DNA of 64,000 bases. It comes from Tepidimonas alkaliphilus. Its GTDB lineage: Bacteria; Pseudomonadota; Gammaproteobacteria; Burkholderiales; Burkholderiaceae_C. Below are positions 19,449 through 29,717 of this stretch, in pieces. The notes below the pieces were generated by a model. The model did not search any database. It saw nothing but the letters and a program-made list of their open reading frames with translations, and had not been told where the DNA came from. The position numbers and the translations under genes are program-made. Location: the NCBI RefSeq assembly GCF_007556595.1, contig NZ_VJNB01000001.1, forward strand, positions 1 through 64,000, written 5' to 3'. The number at the start of each line of letters is the position of its first letter. Position 1 is the first letter of the stretch.

Positions 19449-19736
19449 ATGAACCATCAAGGCGTGCGGCGTCTTGGGGCGGGAGCAGGGCTGGCGTGCG
19501 CGGCGCTGACGCTTGCCCACGCGGCCTGGGCGGCTGAGGGTGCGCTGTCGGCGTGCGAAGCCGCGGCGCAGGAGCGCAAGCTGGCTGGCGCGGCCAAGAC
19601 GTCGTTTGTCAAGAAGTGCCAGCAAGAGGCGCAGACGCGCTGCGAGGCGCAAGCCGGTGAGAAAAAGCTGGCCGGCGCCGCCCGCGCGAGCTTCGTGACC
19701 AAGTGCGTGCGCGAAACCGGCCCGCAGGGCCAGTGA
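19449..19736 (+). CDS. PsiF-repeat periplasmic protein
   Basis: 95 residues with a signal peptide (cleavage near AWAAEG). Two tandem copies of the PsiF repeat follow: ACEAAAQERKLAGAAKTSFV with KKC, and RCEAQAGEKKLAGAARASFV with TKC, each with paired cysteines. In E. coli psiF is phosphate-starvation inducible and its function is unknown. GGAGGGG precedes the ATG. It ends 7 bases before the dciA-like gene. Confidence 0.85.
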   Translation: MNHQGVRRLGAGAGLACAALTLAHAAWAAEGALSACEAAAQERKLAGAAKTSFVKKCQQEAQTRCEAQAGEKKLAGAARASFVTKCVRETGPQGQ

Positions 19737-19743
19737 CGGCGCG

Positions 19744-20046
19744 ATGGCGGTGCTGACGCTGCAACAGGCGGTGCGCGCCCACGCCACGCTGGCCGACGTG
19801 GCCGAGCGCGCGTGGGCCTCGGCGCGGCTGCTGCGCCGCGTTGCGGCGCACTTGCCGCCGCTGCTGCGCGAGCAGGTGCTGCCCGGCCCCTTGGACGAGC
19901 GCGAGTGGTGCCTGCTGGCGGCCAACCCCTCCGTGGCGGCCAAGCTGCGCCAGCTGGCGCCAGTGCTGCTGGCGGCGGCCCGCTCGGCGGGCTGGCCGGC
20001 GCTGCAGGCGGTGCGCGTGCGCGTCTCAAACCCCGTTTCGCGTTGA
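19744..20046 (+). CDS. dciA: DciA-like protein (DUF721)
   Basis: 100 residues resembling the DUF721/DciA family: [20 protein letters not shown] at the N-terminus and [20 protein letters not shown] later. DciA helps load the replicative helicase DnaB in bacteria lacking DnaC. The position directly upstream of secA is common for this family in proteobacteria. The protein is short and the family diverges fast, so the functional assignment is probable rather than certain. Confidence 0.75.
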   Translation: MAVLTLQQAVRAHATLADVAERAWASARLLRRVAAHLPPLLREQVLPGPLDEREWCLLAANPSVAAKLRQLAPVLLAAARSAGWPALQAVRVRVSNPVSR

Positions 20047-20078
20047 GCGCAGGCGGCGGGCCGAGGCGGGGCAGCCGC

Positions 20079-20147
20079 TACAATGCCCGCTCATTCGAAG
20101 GCAAACCGCGCTGGTCGGCATGTTGCCGCAGCGCGGTTGGGGGTTTT
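20079..20147 (+). promoter_or_regulatory. secA leader with strong terminator-like hairpin touching the start
   Basis: TACAAT at 20079-20084 is a plausible -10 without a clear -35. A 10-base perfect stem follows: AACCGCGCTG (20104-20113) with CAGCGCGGTT (20129-20138). Inside it CGGCA (20116-20120) pairs with TGCCG (20124-20128). The stem runs into GGGGG then TTTT, and the secA ATG begins at 20148. The only Shine-Dalgarno candidate is the GGGGG abutting the 3' arm, so folding could reduce both transcription and translation. Confidence 0.6.
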
Positions 20148-22904
20148 ATGGCCATCCCATTCCTCACCAAGATTTTTGGCAGCCGCAACGACCGGCTGCT
20201 CAAAGGCTACCGCCGCATCGTCGAGCGCATCAACGCGCTGGAGGCGCCGCTGCAGCTCCTCAGCGACGAGCAACTGCAGGCCAAGACCGCCGAGTTCAGG
20301 CAGCGCCTGGCGCAGGGGCAGTCGCTCGACGACCTGCTGCCGGAGGCGTTCGCGGTGGTGCGCGAGGCCAGCCGCCGCGTCATGCAGATGCGCCACTTCG
20401 ACGTGCAGCTGATGGGCGGCATCGCCCTGCACCAGGGCAAGATCGCCGAGATGCGCACCGGCGAGGGCAAGACGCTGACCGCCACGCTGCCGGTGTACCT
20501 CAACGCCCTGACCGGCAAGGGCGTGCACGTCGTCACCGTCAACGACTACCTGGCCAGCCGCGACGCCGAGTGGATGGGTCGGCTCTACAGGTGGCTGGGG
20601 CTGACGGTAGGCGTCAACCTGCCGCTGATGAGCCGCGAGGCCAAGCAGGCCGCCTACGCCGCCGACATCACCTACGGCACCAACAACGAGTTTGGCTTTG
20701 ATTACCTGCGCGACAACATGGTGTATGAGCCGCGCGACCGCGTGCAGCGCGGCTTGCACTACGCCATCGTGGACGAGGTGGACTCGATCCTGATCGACGA
20801 GGCGCGCACGCCGCTGATCATCAGCGGCCAGGCCGAGGACCACACCGAGCTCTACGTCAAGGTCAACCGGCTGGCGCCGCAACTCAAGCGCCAGATCGGC
20901 GAGGCCGACCCCCGCACCGGCGAGGGCGTCATCGAGCCGGGCGACTTCACGGTCGATGAAAAATCGCACCAGATCCACCTGACCGAGCAAGGCCACGAGC
21001 GCGCCGAGGAGCTGCTGACGCGCGCCGGGCTGCTGCCGGAAGGGGCCTCGCTCTACGACCCGGCCAACATCACGCTGCTGCACCACCTGGTCACGGCGCT
21101 CAAGGCCCACCACCTGTATCACCGCGACCAGCACTACGTGGTGCAAAACGGCGAGGTGGTCATCGTCGATGAATTCACCGGGCGCTTGATGGTGGGGCGG
21201 CGCTGGAGCGACGGCCTGCACCAGGCGGTGGAGGCCAAGGAGGGCGTGGCGATCCAGCCGGAAAACCAGACGCTGGCTTCGATCACGTTCCAGAACTACT
21301 TCCGTCTGTATCAGAAGCTGGCCGGCATGACCGGCACCGCCGACACCGAGGCTTACGAATTCCAGCAGATCTACGGGCTGGAGGTGGTGGTCATCCCGCC
21401 CAACAAGCCGAGCCAGCGCCGCGACGAGCAAGACCGCGTTTACAAGACCACGGCAGAAAAATACCGCGCCGTGGTGGAGGACATCCGCGCCTGCCACGCG
21501 CGCGGCCAGCCGGTGCTGGTGGGAACCTCCTCGATTGAAAATTCGGAGCTGCTGTCGCAGCTGCTGCAGCGCGAGGGCCTGCCGCACCAGGTGCTCAACG
21601 CCAAGCAGCATGCGCGCGAGGCCGAAATCATCGCCCAGGCCGGCCGCCCCGGCGCCATCACCATCGCCACCAACATGGCGGGCCGCGGCACCGACATCGT
21701 GCTGGGCGGCAACCTCGAGAAGATGATCGCCGCGGTGGAGGCCGACCCGGCGCTGGACGAGGCCGCCCGGGCGCAGCGCATCGCGCAGCTGCGCCAGCAG
21801 TGGCAGGCCGACCACGACAAGGTCAAGCAGCTGGGGGGCTTGCGCATCATCGGCACCGAGCGGCACGAGAGCCGCCGCATCGACAACCAGCTGCGTGGCC
21901 GCGCCGGCCGTCAGGGCGACCCCGGCTCCAGCCGCTTCTACCTGAGCCTGGACGATCCGCTGATGCGCATTTTTGCCGGGGATCGCATCAAGACCATCAT
22001 GGAGCGGCTCAAGATCCCCGAGGGCGAAGCGATCGAGGCCGGCATGGTCACCCGCGCCATCGAGAGCGCGCAGCGCAAGGTCGAGGCGCGCAACTTTGAC
22101 ATCCGCAAGCAGCTGCTGGAATACGACGACGTCGCCAACGACCAGCGCAAAGTCATCTACCAGCAGCGCAACGACATCCTGGACGCGCAGGATCTATCGG
22201 CCCAGGTGGCGGCGCTGCGCGAGGGCTGCTTCACCGACCTGGTGCGCCAGTTTGTGCCAGCCGGCAGCGTCGAGGAGCAGTGGGATCTGCCCGGCCTGCA
22301 GCAGGCGCTGGCCGAACGCTACGGGCTGACGCTGGACCTGGTGGCCGAGGTGCAGCAGGCCAGCGAGATGGACGACGAGGACATCGTGCGCCGCGTCGTG
22401 CAGGCCGCGCACGACGCCTACGAGGCCAAGGTGCAGCTGGCCGGGGCGGAGGCGCTGCGCCCGTTTGAGCGCGTGGTGCTGCTGCAGACGCTGGATCAGC
22501 ACTGGCGCGAGCATTTGAGCGCGCTGGACTACCTGCGCCAGGGCATCCACCTGCGCGGCTACGCGCAAAAGCAACCCAAGCAAGAATACAAGCGCGAGGC
22601 GTTCCAGCTGTTCGGCCAGATGCTGGACGCGGTGCGCGACGAGGTCACGCGCATCCTGATGAACGTGCGCATCCAGACGCCGGAGGAGATGAGCGGCGCG
22701 GCGCAGCAGATGGAGGCGCGCGCCACGCACCTGACCAACGTCACCTACACCGCGCCGACCGAGACCGGCGAAGCCGAGACCACCGCCGATGCCGGGCTGC
22801 TCGCCCGCCCGCCGGCACCGGCGCTGCCGCGCGTCGGCCGCAACGACCCCTGCCCGTGCGGCAGCGGCAAAAAATACAAGCACTGCCACGGCAAGCTGAC
22901 CTGA
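20148..22904 (+). CDS. secA: Preprotein translocase ATPase SecA
   Basis: 918 residues from the ATG at 20148 ([20 protein letters not shown]); longer in-frame starts run into dciA. The DEAD-type motor has [20 protein letters not shown] near residue 104, the DEVD box [18 protein letters not shown], and [14 protein letters not shown]. The C-terminus carries the zinc-binding SEC-C motif [14 protein letters not shown] for SecB and ribosome contact. It drives protein export through SecYEG. Confidence 0.97.
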   Translation: MAIPFLTKIFGSRNDRLLKGYRRIVERINALEAPLQLLSDEQLQAKTAEFRQRLAQGQSLDDLLPEAFAVVREASRRVMQMRHFDVQLMGGIALHQGKIAEMRTGEGKTLTATLPVYLNALTGKGVHVVTVNDYLASRDAEWMGRLYRWLGLTVGVNLPLMSREAKQAAYAADITYGTNNEFGFDYLRDNMVYEPRDRVQRGLHYAIVDEVDSILIDEARTPLIISGQAEDHTELYVKVNRLAPQLKRQIGEADPRTGEGVIEPGDFTVDEKSHQIHLTEQGHERAEELLTRAGLLPEGASLYDPANITLLHHLVTALKAHHLYHRDQHYVVQNGEVVIVDEFTGRLMVGRRWSDGLHQAVEAKEGVAIQPENQTLASITFQNYFRLYQKLAGMTGTADTEAYEFQQIYGLEVVVIPPNKPSQRRDEQDRVYKTTAEKYRAVVEDIRACHARGQPVLVGTSSIENSELLSQLLQREGLPHQVLNAKQHAREAEIIAQAGRPGAITIATNMAGRGTDIVLGGNLEKMIAAVEADPALDEAARAQRIAQLRQQWQADHDKVKQLGGLRIIGTERHESRRIDNQLRGRAGRQGDPGSSRFYLSLDDPLMRIFAGDRIKTIMERLKIPEGEAIEAGMVTRAIESAQRKVEARNFDIRKQLLEYDDVANDQRKVIYQQRNDILDAQDLSAQVAALREGCFTDLVRQFVPAGSVEEQWDLPGLQQALAERYGLTLDLVAEVQQASEMDDEDIVRRVVQAAHDAYEAKVQLAGAEALRPFERVVLLQTLDQHWREHLSALDYLRQGIHLRGYAQKQPKQEYKREAFQLFGQMLDAVRDEVTRILMNVRIQTPEEMSGAAQQMEARATHLTNVTYTAPTETGEAETTADAGLLARPPAPALPRVGRNDPCPCGSGKKYKHCHGKLT

Positions 22905-23100
22905 GGGCGCGGCGGCGCATCCAGGCGCGCGCCGGGCGCCCAGCGGCGCAACAGGGCGCATCCAGCGCGCAACAGGCCTGTGCTATCGTTGTGAGAGGCC
23001 GGCAGGCGCCGCCTTCGCGAAGTTCCACGACGCGGGCTTGATCAACCGCTGAGGCGCCACCGCCGCCACGTTACAAGGTTATCAGGTGGAGGGAATCGGC

Positions 23101-24867
23101 ATGCGCTTTCGGGATTGGAGCATCGGCTGGCGCATCGCGCTGGCGGTGGGGGTGATGGCGCTGGGCATGGTGCTGACCGGCGCGGTGTTGTTTGGGGTGG
23201 ATCAGAAGGTGGTCAAACCCAAGTTGGCTGAGTTGGAGCAGTCCAACCAATTGGCGCTGGCCGCCACCGAGTGGGGGCAGCTGGCGACGATTCAGAATCA
23301 GCGCCAAGTCATCATCGCGCGGTTTGGCTTGCAAAATCCAGAGTTAAAGCAAGCCGTGGAGGCCAACATCGAAAAAACGCGCGTGCGCATCGATGAGCTG
23401 CAGGATAAGCTCAGACGCGAGATCGCCGCCACGGGTCAGCAAGCGGTCTTTGCCGAAGCGGGCCGAGTGCGCGACGAATACCTGCGCTTGCGCGACGACT
23501 TGAGCCGTGCGATCGAGGCGAACGACGCCGCGGCCATCGAACGGCTGATTCCGCAAGTGCAGCGCAACGGCGACGCTTACGCCGCGGCGGTCGGCAAGCT
23601 GGCCGAGGGGCTGCAGCGCGAGGCAAAAGAAGCGCAAGCCGATGCGGAGGCCGCGCAGCGCATGGCGGAATGGGGGGTGCTGGTGGTGATAGCCGCCTCA
23701 TTGTTGGTGGGCGTGCTGTTGGCGGTGGGCATCGTGCGCGGCATCACGCGCCCGCTGGCCCGCGCGGTGGCGCTGGCCGAGGCGGTGGCGCAAGGCGACT
23801 TGACGCAGCGGGTGGAGGCGCACTCGCAAGATGAGGTCGGCCGGCTGCTGGCGGCGCTGGCGCGCATGCAGCAGGCGTTGGTGGAGGCGGTGGTGCGCAT
23901 CCGCGAGGCTGCTGCCAGCGTGGATCACGGCGCGGCGGAAATCGCCGCCGGCAACCAGGATCTGTCGGCGCGCACCGAAAGCGCCGCCTCGAGCCTGGAG
24001 CAGACCGCCTCCAGCATGGAGGAGCTGACCGAGACGGTGCGCCACAGCGCCGATTCCGCCCGCACCGCCAACCAGCTGGCGGCGCAGGCGGCGCAGACCG
24101 CGCGCGAGGGCGGGCAGGCGGTGCAGGAAGTCACTGCGACGATGCAGGGCATCGAGACGGCCAGCCAAAAGATCGCCGACATCACCAACGTCATCGACGG
24201 CATCGCCTTCCAGACCAACATCCTGGCGCTCAACGCCGCGGTGGAGGCCGCGCGCGCCGGCGAGGCCGGCCGGGGCTTCGCGGTGGTGGCCGGCGAAGTG
24301 CGTCAGCTCGCGCAGCGAAGCGCCCAGGCCGCCAAGGAGATCAAGGCCCTGATCGACGACAGCGTGCAGCGCGTGCAGCGCGGCGGCCAGCAGGTGCAGG
24401 TGGCCGCCGGCACGATGGAGCAGATCGTGCAGGCGATCCAGCGCGTGGCCGACATGATCGGCGAGGTGTCCGCCGCCGCCAACGAGCAGAGCGAAGGCAT
24501 CGCGCAGGTCAACGCGGCGGTGGGCCAGCTGGACCAGGCCACGCAGCAGAACGCCGCGCTGGTGGAGCAGGCGGCGGCTGCGGCGGCCAGCTTGCGCCAG
24601 CAAGCCGAAGAGCTGCTGCGCACCGTGTCGCAGTTCCGGGTGCCGGGCGGTGCGGCGGCCAGCGTGGCCGCGCCCGCGGCGCGGCGCAGCCCCGCGCCCG
24701 CCGCCGTGGCCAGCGCCAAGCCTGCGCCGCGCGCCCCGGCCCTGCGCTCGACGTCCGCGCCGCCGCCTGCCGCGCCGGCGGCAGCGTCCGCCGCGCTGCC
24801 GGCCCACCCGCCGGCGCGCGCCGCCGCCGCCGCCCCCGCCGATGAGGGCGATTGGGAAACGTTTTAA
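23101..24867 (+). CDS. Methyl-accepting chemotaxis protein
   Basis: 588 residues from ATG 23101, chosen because GGAGGG sits 7 bases upstream. Two membrane helices bracket a periplasmic helical sensor of about 160 residues. A HAMP domain follows ([20 protein letters not shown]), then the long coiled-coil signalling domain with the hairpin tip [20 protein letters not shown]. The C-terminus is Ala/Pro-rich and ends in DWETF, a CheR/CheB-tethering pentapeptide. Its ligand is unknown. No che genes lie nearby. Confidence 0.93.
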   Translation: MRFRDWSIGWRIALAVGVMALGMVLTGAVLFGVDQKVVKPKLAELEQSNQLALAATEWGQLATIQNQRQVIIARFGLQNPELKQAVEANIEKTRVRIDELQDKLRREIAATGQQAVFAEAGRVRDEYLRLRDDLSRAIEANDAAAIERLIPQVQRNGDAYAAAVGKLAEGLQREAKEAQADAEAAQRMAEWGVLVVIAASLLVGVLLAVGIVRGITRPLARAVALAEAVAQGDLTQRVEAHSQDEVGRLLAALARMQQALVEAVVRIREAAASVDHGAAEIAAGNQDLSARTESAASSLEQTASSMEELTETVRHSADSARTANQLAAQAAQTAREGGQAVQEVTATMQGIETASQKIADITNVIDGIAFQTNILALNAAVEAARAGEAGRGFAVVAGEVRQLAQRSAQAAKEIKALIDDSVQRVQRGGQQVQVAAGTMEQIVQAIQRVADMIGEVSAAANEQSEGIAQVNAAVGQLDQATQQNAALVEQAAAAAASLRQQAEELLRTVSQFRVPGGAAASVAAPAARRSPAPAAVASAKPAPRAPALRSTSAPPPAAPAAASAALPAHPPARAAAAAPADEGDWETF

Positions 24868-24894
24868 CGCCACGGTCAGCGGGGGTTTTCGACT

Positions 24895-26190
24895 TTGCCG
24901 TCCACCGAGTCCTTTGCGTTTAGCGACTTGCTGACGGTGGCCGCGTGGCGCCGCTCGTGGGTGCTGCGGGTGGCGGCGGCGTCGCTGGCGGTGGCGCTGC
25001 TGGCGGCGGGGGTGGGCGGGTGGCTGGCGCGGCGCGACCGCGCCGAAGAACTGCAAGCCCACTGGAGCGCCGAAATCGACCGCGTAGCCCGTTCGGCGCA
25101 GGGCGCGTCTGGGCCGGCGTCGGCCCAAGCGGCCCGGTTGGTCGCCGATTTGATGGAACTCGGCTTTGACGCCGCTGCGGTGCTGGACGCGCAGGGTCGC
25201 CGCTTGGCCTACCAAGGCCCGCACGCCGACGATTGGCTGCGCCAGCCGCCGACGCTGGCCGATGGCCGCGCGGCGACGCAGGCCGTGGGGGTGATCCGGC
25301 GCACGGTGCCGCGGCCCCATGGGGAGCCGGCCTGGACGGTGCACGCCCTGCGCACGCTGGCGCCGTTGGAGCAGCGCCTATTGCAGCGCGACACCACGCG
25401 CGAGGTGCTGGAGGGCGCGCTTGTGGCGGGGCTGGCCGCGCTGCTGGGCGGCGGCGTCACGATTCCGGTGCTGGCGGGGCTGTGGCGCGACAACCAACGC
25501 AAAACCCAGGCGCTGGCGGGGTCGTATCTTTCCACGATGGAGGCGCTGGGCCGCGCCATCGCCCGGCGCGATTCCGACACCGGGGCGCACAACTACCGCG
25601 TGGCGTGGATGGCCGCCGAGCTCGGTCAAGCCCTTGGCCTGGATCCGGAGGCCATCCGTTCGTTGGTGCTGGGCAGTTTTTTGCACGACGTCGGCAAGAT
25701 CGCCATCCCCGACCGGGTGCTGCTCAAGCCCGGGCGGCTGGATGAGGAGGAATGGCGCATCATGCGCACGCACGTCGCGCAGGGCGAGGCGATTTTGGAA
25801 GGCATCGAATGGCTGGCGGGCGCGCGGCAGGTGGTGGCGGCGCACCACGAGCGCTGGGACGGCAGCGGCTACCCGCGCGGCCTGGCCGGCGAGGCCATTC
25901 CCTTGGCGGCGCGCATTTTCGCGGTGGTGGATGTGTTCGATGCGCTGACCTCCCGCCGCCCGTATAAAGAACCCTTCGCGCTGGCCCAGGCGCTGGAGAT
26001 GATGGAGCGCGAGCGCGGACGGCACTTTGATCCTGCGGTGTTGCAGCGTTTTCTGGAGCTGGCCCCCGGTTGGCATGCTAAGCTGCAAGGCTTGGATGAG
26101 GCGCAGTGCCGCGCGCTGCTGCACGCGCAACTGCGGCGCTGGTTCGACGGGCACGCGCCCGCCGCTTCGGCGCCTTGCACGCCCGGCTAA
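24895..26190 (+). CDS. HD-GYP domain protein, membrane-anchored
   Basis: 431 residues with a TTG start. Membrane helix near residues 21-43 ([19 protein letters not shown]), a short extracytoplasmic region, and a second helix near 180-200. The cytoplasmic HD-GYP domain follows: [22 protein letters not shown] pair in [36 protein letters not shown] with the GYP signature, and [17 protein letters not shown]. Expected activity is cyclic-di-GMP phosphodiesterase. It lies just after a chemoreceptor gene; no GGDEF domain is present. Confidence 0.88.
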   Translation: MPSTESFAFSDLLTVAAWRRSWVLRVAAASLAVALLAAGVGGWLARRDRAEELQAHWSAEIDRVARSAQGASGPASAQAARLVADLMELGFDAAAVLDAQGRRLAYQGPHADDWLRQPPTLADGRAATQAVGVIRRTVPRPHGEPAWTVHALRTLAPLEQRLLQRDTTREVLEGALVAGLAALLGGGVTIPVLAGLWRDNQRKTQALAGSYLSTMEALGRAIARRDSDTGAHNYRVAWMAAELGQALGLDPEAIRSLVLGSFLHDVGKIAIPDRVLLKPGRLDEEEWRIMRTHVAQGEAILEGIEWLAGARQVVAAHHERWDGSGYPRGLAGEAIPLAARIFAVVDVFDALTSRRPYKEPFALAQALEMMERERGRHFDPAVLQRFLELAPGWHAKLQGLDEAQCRALLHAQLRRWFDGHAPAASAPCTPG

Positions 26191-26198
26191 GGCAACCC

Positions 26199-27434
26199 AT
26201 GGCTGTTCAACTTTGCCCCCCCGACCCCGCCAAGCTGCACCCGGTGCCCGGCCTGCGCCTGGGCGTGGCCGAGGCGCACGTGCGCAAGCCCAACCGCAAG
26301 GATCTCACCGTCATGCTGCTGGACGACGGCAGCGCGGTGGGCGGCGTCTTCACCCGCAACCGCTACTGTGCTGCGCCGGTGCAGGTCTGCCGCGAGCACC
26401 TGGCCGCGGGGCCGGGCATCCGCGCGCTGGTGGTCAACACCGGCTGCGCCAACGCCGGCACCGGCGAGCAGGGGCTGGTGGATGCGCGCACCGTCTGCAT
26501 CGCGCTGGCGCAGCGGCTCGGTGTGGCGCCGCAGCAGGTGCTGCCGTTTTCTACCGGCGTCATCATGGAGCCGCTGCCGGTGCAGCGCATCGTGGCCGGG
26601 CTGCCGGCGGCGCTGGCCGATGCGGCCGAGGACGGCGCGCACTGGCTGCGCGCCGCCGAGGGCATCATGACCACCGACACCGTGCCCAAGGCCGCCAGCC
26701 GCCGCGTGACGATCGACGGCGTGCCGGTGACGGTGACCGGCATCGCCAAGGGCGCCGGCATGATCCGGCCGAACATGGCGACGATGCTGGGGTTCGTCGC
26801 CACCGACGCGCCGGTGGCCCCGGAGCTGATCGGGGAACTCGCCCGCCGCGCCGCCGACGGTTCGTTCAACCGCATCACGGTCGATGGCGACACCTCCACC
26901 AACGACTCCTTCATCGTGATGGCCACCGGGCGCGCGGCGCTGGCGCCCATCACGTCGCTGGACAGCCCCGCCGGGCAGGCGCTGCAGGCGGCGGTGACGG
27001 AGGTGGCGCGCGAGCTGGCGCACGCCATCGTGCGCGACGGCGAGGGGGCGACCAAGTTCATCACCGTGCGCGTGGAGGGCGGGCGCGACGCCGAGGAGTG
27101 CCTCAAGGTCGCCTACGCGATCGCGCACTCGCCGCTGGTCAAGACCGCCTTCTACGCCAGCGACCCCAACCTGGGCCGCATCCTGGCGGCGGTGGGCTAC
27201 GCCGGCATCGAGGACCTCGACCAGGGCCGCATCGAGCTGTTCCTGGACGACGTGCACGTCGTCACGCGCGGCGGGCGCCACCCGGCCTACCGCGAGGAGG
27301 ACGGCCAGCGCGTGATGAAGCAGAGTGAAATCACCGTGCGCGTGGACCTGGGGCGCGGCACGGCGGCCGAGACCGTGTGGACGTGCGACCTGAGTCACGA
27401 TTACGTCAGCATCAACGCCGACTACCGCAGCTGA
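26199..27434 (+). CDS. argJ: Bifunctional glutamate N-acetyltransferase ArgJ
   Basis: 411 residues from ATG 26199 ([20 protein letters not shown]); the longer frame into the HD-GYP gene is not coding. The self-cleavage site lies in [20 protein letters not shown], where the chain is cut before the Thr of ATML (near residue 193), leaving alpha and beta chains. It transfers acetyl from N-acetylornithine to glutamate in the cyclic arginine pathway. C-terminal [20 protein letters not shown] is typical. Confidence 0.96.
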   Translation: MAVQLCPPDPAKLHPVPGLRLGVAEAHVRKPNRKDLTVMLLDDGSAVGGVFTRNRYCAAPVQVCREHLAAGPGIRALVVNTGCANAGTGEQGLVDARTVCIALAQRLGVAPQQVLPFSTGVIMEPLPVQRIVAGLPAALADAAEDGAHWLRAAEGIMTTDTVPKAASRRVTIDGVPVTVTGIAKGAGMIRPNMATMLGFVATDAPVAPELIGELARRAADGSFNRITVDGDTSTNDSFIVMATGRAALAPITSLDSPAGQALQAAVTEVARELAHAIVRDGEGATKFITVRVEGGRDAEECLKVAYAIAHSPLVKTAFYASDPNLGRILAAVGYAGIEDLDQGRIELFLDDVHVVTRGGRHPAYREEDGQRVMKQSEITVRVDLGRGTAAETVWTCDLSHDYVSINADYRS

Positions 27435-27438
27435 GCCG

Positions 27439-28317
27439 ATGAACGAACGATTCGAACGGCTGCTGGCGCGCGCCGAGGCGCTGATCGACCGCATCGAAGC
27501 CATCCTGCCGCAGCCGCTGTCGGCCCCGGACTGGGGCGCGTCGGTGGCGTTTCGCTACCGCAAGCGCGGCGCGCACGGCGTGCTGGAGCCGGTGCGGCAC
27601 GTGGCCTCGATCCGGCTCGAGGACCTGCAGGCCATCGACGAGCAGAAGGCCAAGGTGCAGCGCAACCTGGAGCGCTTCGTGCGCGGGCTGCCGGCCAACA
27701 ACGTGCTGCTGACCGGTGCGCGCGGCACCGGCAAGAGCTCGCTGATCAAGGCGTGCCTGAACGAATACGCCCCGCAGGGCCTGCGCCTGATCGAGGTGGA
27801 CAAGGGCGACCTGACCGACCTGCCCGACATCGTCGAGGTGGTGGCGCCGCGGCCGGAGCGCTTCCTCGTCTTCTGCGACGACCTGAGTTTCGAGGAAGGC
27901 GAGCCGGGCTACAAGGCGCTGAAGTCGATCCTCGACGGCTCGGTGGCCGCCGCCAGCCCCAACGTGCTGATCTGCGCCACCAGCAACCGCCGCCACCTGC
28001 TGCCCGAGACGATGCGCGACAACCTGGCCGCCACCTACGGCGACGACGGCGAGCTGCACCCGGGCGAGGCGGTGGAGGAGAAGGTCTCGCTGTCGGAGCG
28101 CTTCGGCCTGTGGGTGAGCTTCTACCCGTTCAGCCAGGACGAATACCTGGCGGTGGTGCGGCAGTGGCTCGCCGCCTACGGCGTGCCGGAGGCGCAGTGG
28201 GACGAGGCGCGCCGCGCGGCGCTGGTGTGGGCGCTGGAGCGCGGCGCGCGCAGCGGGCGCGTGGCCTACCAGTTCGCGCGCGACTGGGCGGGCCGCACGC
28301 CCGCGGAGGGGGCATGA
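27439..28317 (+). CDS. DUF815-family AAA ATPase
   Basis: 292 residues. P-loop LLTGARGTGKSSLIKACLNE near residue 93, then the DUF815 markers LIEVDKGDLTDLPDIVE, FLVFCDDLSFEEGEPGYKAL and ICATSNRRHLLPETMRDN. The cellular role of this family is unknown. It starts 4 bases after argJ and overlaps mutT by 4 bases (ATGA), a conserved linkage in Burkholderiales. Confidence 0.9.
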   Translation: MNERFERLLARAEALIDRIEAILPQPLSAPDWGASVAFRYRKRGAHGVLEPVRHVASIRLEDLQAIDEQKAKVQRNLERFVRGLPANNVLLTGARGTGKSSLIKACLNEYAPQGLRLIEVDKGDLTDLPDIVEVVAPRPERFLVFCDDLSFEEGEPGYKALKSILDGSVAAASPNVLICATSNRRHLLPETMRDNLAATYGDDGELHPGEAVEEKVSLSERFGLWVSFYPFSQDEYLAVVRQWLAAYGVPEAQWDEARRAALVWALERGARSGRVAYQFARDWAGRTPAEGA

Positions 28318-28817
28318 CCGCGCCCGCCGCGCCGGCGCCCGACGAGGTGCTGGTGGTCGATGCCGACCGGCCGCGCGCGCCGGGCCCGCGGCCGGTGGTG
28401 GACGTGGCGGTCGGCGTGCTGATCGACCGCGACGGGCGCTTCCTGCTCACCACGCGCCCGCCCGGCAAGGCCTACGCCGGGCACTGGGAGTTCCCCGGCG
28501 GCAAGGTGGAGCCGGGCGAGACGGTGGAGCAGGCGCTGCGCCGCGAGCTGCAGGAAGAGATCGGCGTGACGATCGGGGCGGCGCAGCCGTGGCGCGTGCT
28601 GGAGGCCGACTACCCGCACGCGCGCGTGCGGCTGCACGTCTGCCGCGTGTTCGACTGGCGCGGCGAGCTGCAGATGCGCGAGGGGCAGACGTTCGCGTGG
28701 CAGACGCTGCCGGTGACGGTGGCGCCGGTGTTGCCCGGCACCTGGCCGCTGCTGCGCTGGATGGAGCAGGAAGCCAGCGCGCCGATCGATGCAGGCTATG
28801 GATGTCATCGGGAATGA
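28314..28817 (+). CDS. mutT: 8-oxo-dGTP diphosphatase MutT (Nudix hydrolase)
   Basis: 167 residues, ATG overlapping the previous stop. The Nudix box is complete (FPGGKVEPGETVEQALRREL with QEEIGV). FLLTTRPPGKAYAGHWEFPG and the final WPLLRWMEQE fit MutT, which removes 8-oxo-dGTP from the nucleotide pool. About 25 residues of extra N-terminal sequence precede the fold. Confidence 0.92.
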   Translation: MTAPAAPAPDEVLVVDADRPRAPGPRPVVDVAVGVLIDRDGRFLLTTRPPGKAYAGHWEFPGGKVEPGETVEQALRRELQEEIGVTIGAAQPWRVLEADYPHARVRLHVCRVFDWRGELQMREGQTFAWQTLPVTVAPVLPGTWPLLRWMEQEASAPIDAGYGCHRE

Positions 28818-28858
28818 CCCCCTTGCCAGGGCCGCGGTCCGTCGCTACGCTGAGGGCA

Positions 28859-28879
28859 ATCCCGGGGAGTTGCCGGGAT
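28859..28879 (+). other. Leader hairpin before the CBS-domain gene
   Basis: ATCCCGG (28859-28865) and CCGGGAT (28873-28879) form a 7-base stem with a 7-base loop. No T run follows. It overlaps an in-frame ATG at 28878, which argues for the downstream start at 28899 that has its own AAGGAGA. Confidence 0.45.
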
Positions 28880-28898
28880 GAGTGGAAGGAGAACCTCG

Positions 28899-29483
28899 AT
28901 GGCACGATTGACGCCGTTTCGTTTCCCGCCGGGTACCTGCATCGCGCAGGCGCAGCCGCCGCAGCGCCCGGCGGTGACGCTGCAGTCGCCCGGCGTGACG
29001 GTGATGACCGACCTGACCGAGGTGCGCGCCGCCACCACCACGCCGGACGAGACGCTGCGCGCGGCGCGCCAGACCATGATCCACCAGGGCGTGCGGCTGC
29101 TGTTCGTGGTGCAGGACATGCCGTGCGTCGAAGGGCTGGTGACCGCCACGGATTTGGAAGGCGAGCGGCCCCTGGTGGCAGCGCAGCGCCGCGGCGTCAC
29201 CTACGACGAGCTGGTGGTGGCCGACGTGATGACGCCGCTGGCGGAGTTCGACGCCGTGGATTACGACGACCTCAAGCGCTGCAGCGTGGCCGACGTGATC
29301 GCGACGCTGAAGGCGGTCGGACGGCGGCACCTGCTGGTGGCGGAGAAGGCCGGCGCCGGCCACGGGCCGTGGATCCGCGGCATCATCTCGCACACGCAGA
29401 TCGAGCGCCAGCTCGGCCAGCCAATCGACGTGCTGGATCTGGCGAGCAGCTTTTCGGAGATCCGCGCGTCGTTGGCGGCCTGA
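28899..29483 (+). CDS. CBS-domain protein
   Basis: 194 residues from ATG 28899, preceded by AAGGAGA at good spacing. Two CBS motifs are visible: around residues 30-85 (TTPDETLRAARQTMIHQGVR with CVEGLVTATDLEGERPL) and around 105-180 (VADVMTPLAEFDAVDYDDLK with ADVIATLKAVGRRHLLVAEK). CBS pairs usually bind adenosyl nucleotides. No catalytic domain is attached, so the role is unknown. Confidence 0.85.
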   Translation: MARLTPFRFPPGTCIAQAQPPQRPAVTLQSPGVTVMTDLTEVRAATTTPDETLRAARQTMIHQGVRLLFVVQDMPCVEGLVTATDLEGERPLVAAQRRGVTYDELVVADVMTPLAEFDAVDYDDLKRCSVADVIATLKAVGRRHLLVAEKAGAGHGPWIRGIISHTQIERQLGQPIDVLDLASSFSEIRASLAA

Positions 29484-29499
29484 ATGGCGTGGCCTGGCG

Positions 29500-29712
29500 T
29501 CAGTGCGGCGGCGCCTCCGGATCCGGAGCCGGGGGCGTCGGATCCGGCACCCGGTAGGCCTCGCTGGCCCAGGCGCCCAAATCCACTTGCTTGCAGCGTG
29601 CGCTGCAAAACGGTCGCCAGGGGTTGTCCGGCGCGTAGCGCGCCGGTTGCCCGCAGGCTGGGCAGCGCACGGTGCGCGGCGTGAAGCCGGGGGAGGGCTC
29701 GGGTGTGCTCAT
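29500..29712 (-). CDS. yacG: DNA gyrase inhibitor YacG
   Basis: 70 residues. The four zinc-binding cysteines are in [14 protein letters not shown] and [20 protein letters not shown], matching YacG. It binds GyrB and inhibits gyrase. GGAG at the end of the AAA/PD-(D/E)XK gene provides its ribosome site; the gap is only 5 bases. The normal neighbour zapD is displaced by that inserted gene. Confidence 0.93.
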   Translation of the reverse strand: MSTPEPSPGFTPRTVRCPACGQPARYAPDNPWRPFCSARCKQVDLGAWASEAYRVPDPTPPAPDPEAPPH

Positions 29713-29717
29713 CCGGG

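Noticed and set aside
19812-20147. Longer SecA start upstream
   Set aside because: The extension overlaps the dciA-like gene and the leader hairpin, and the conserved SecA N-terminus begins at 20148.
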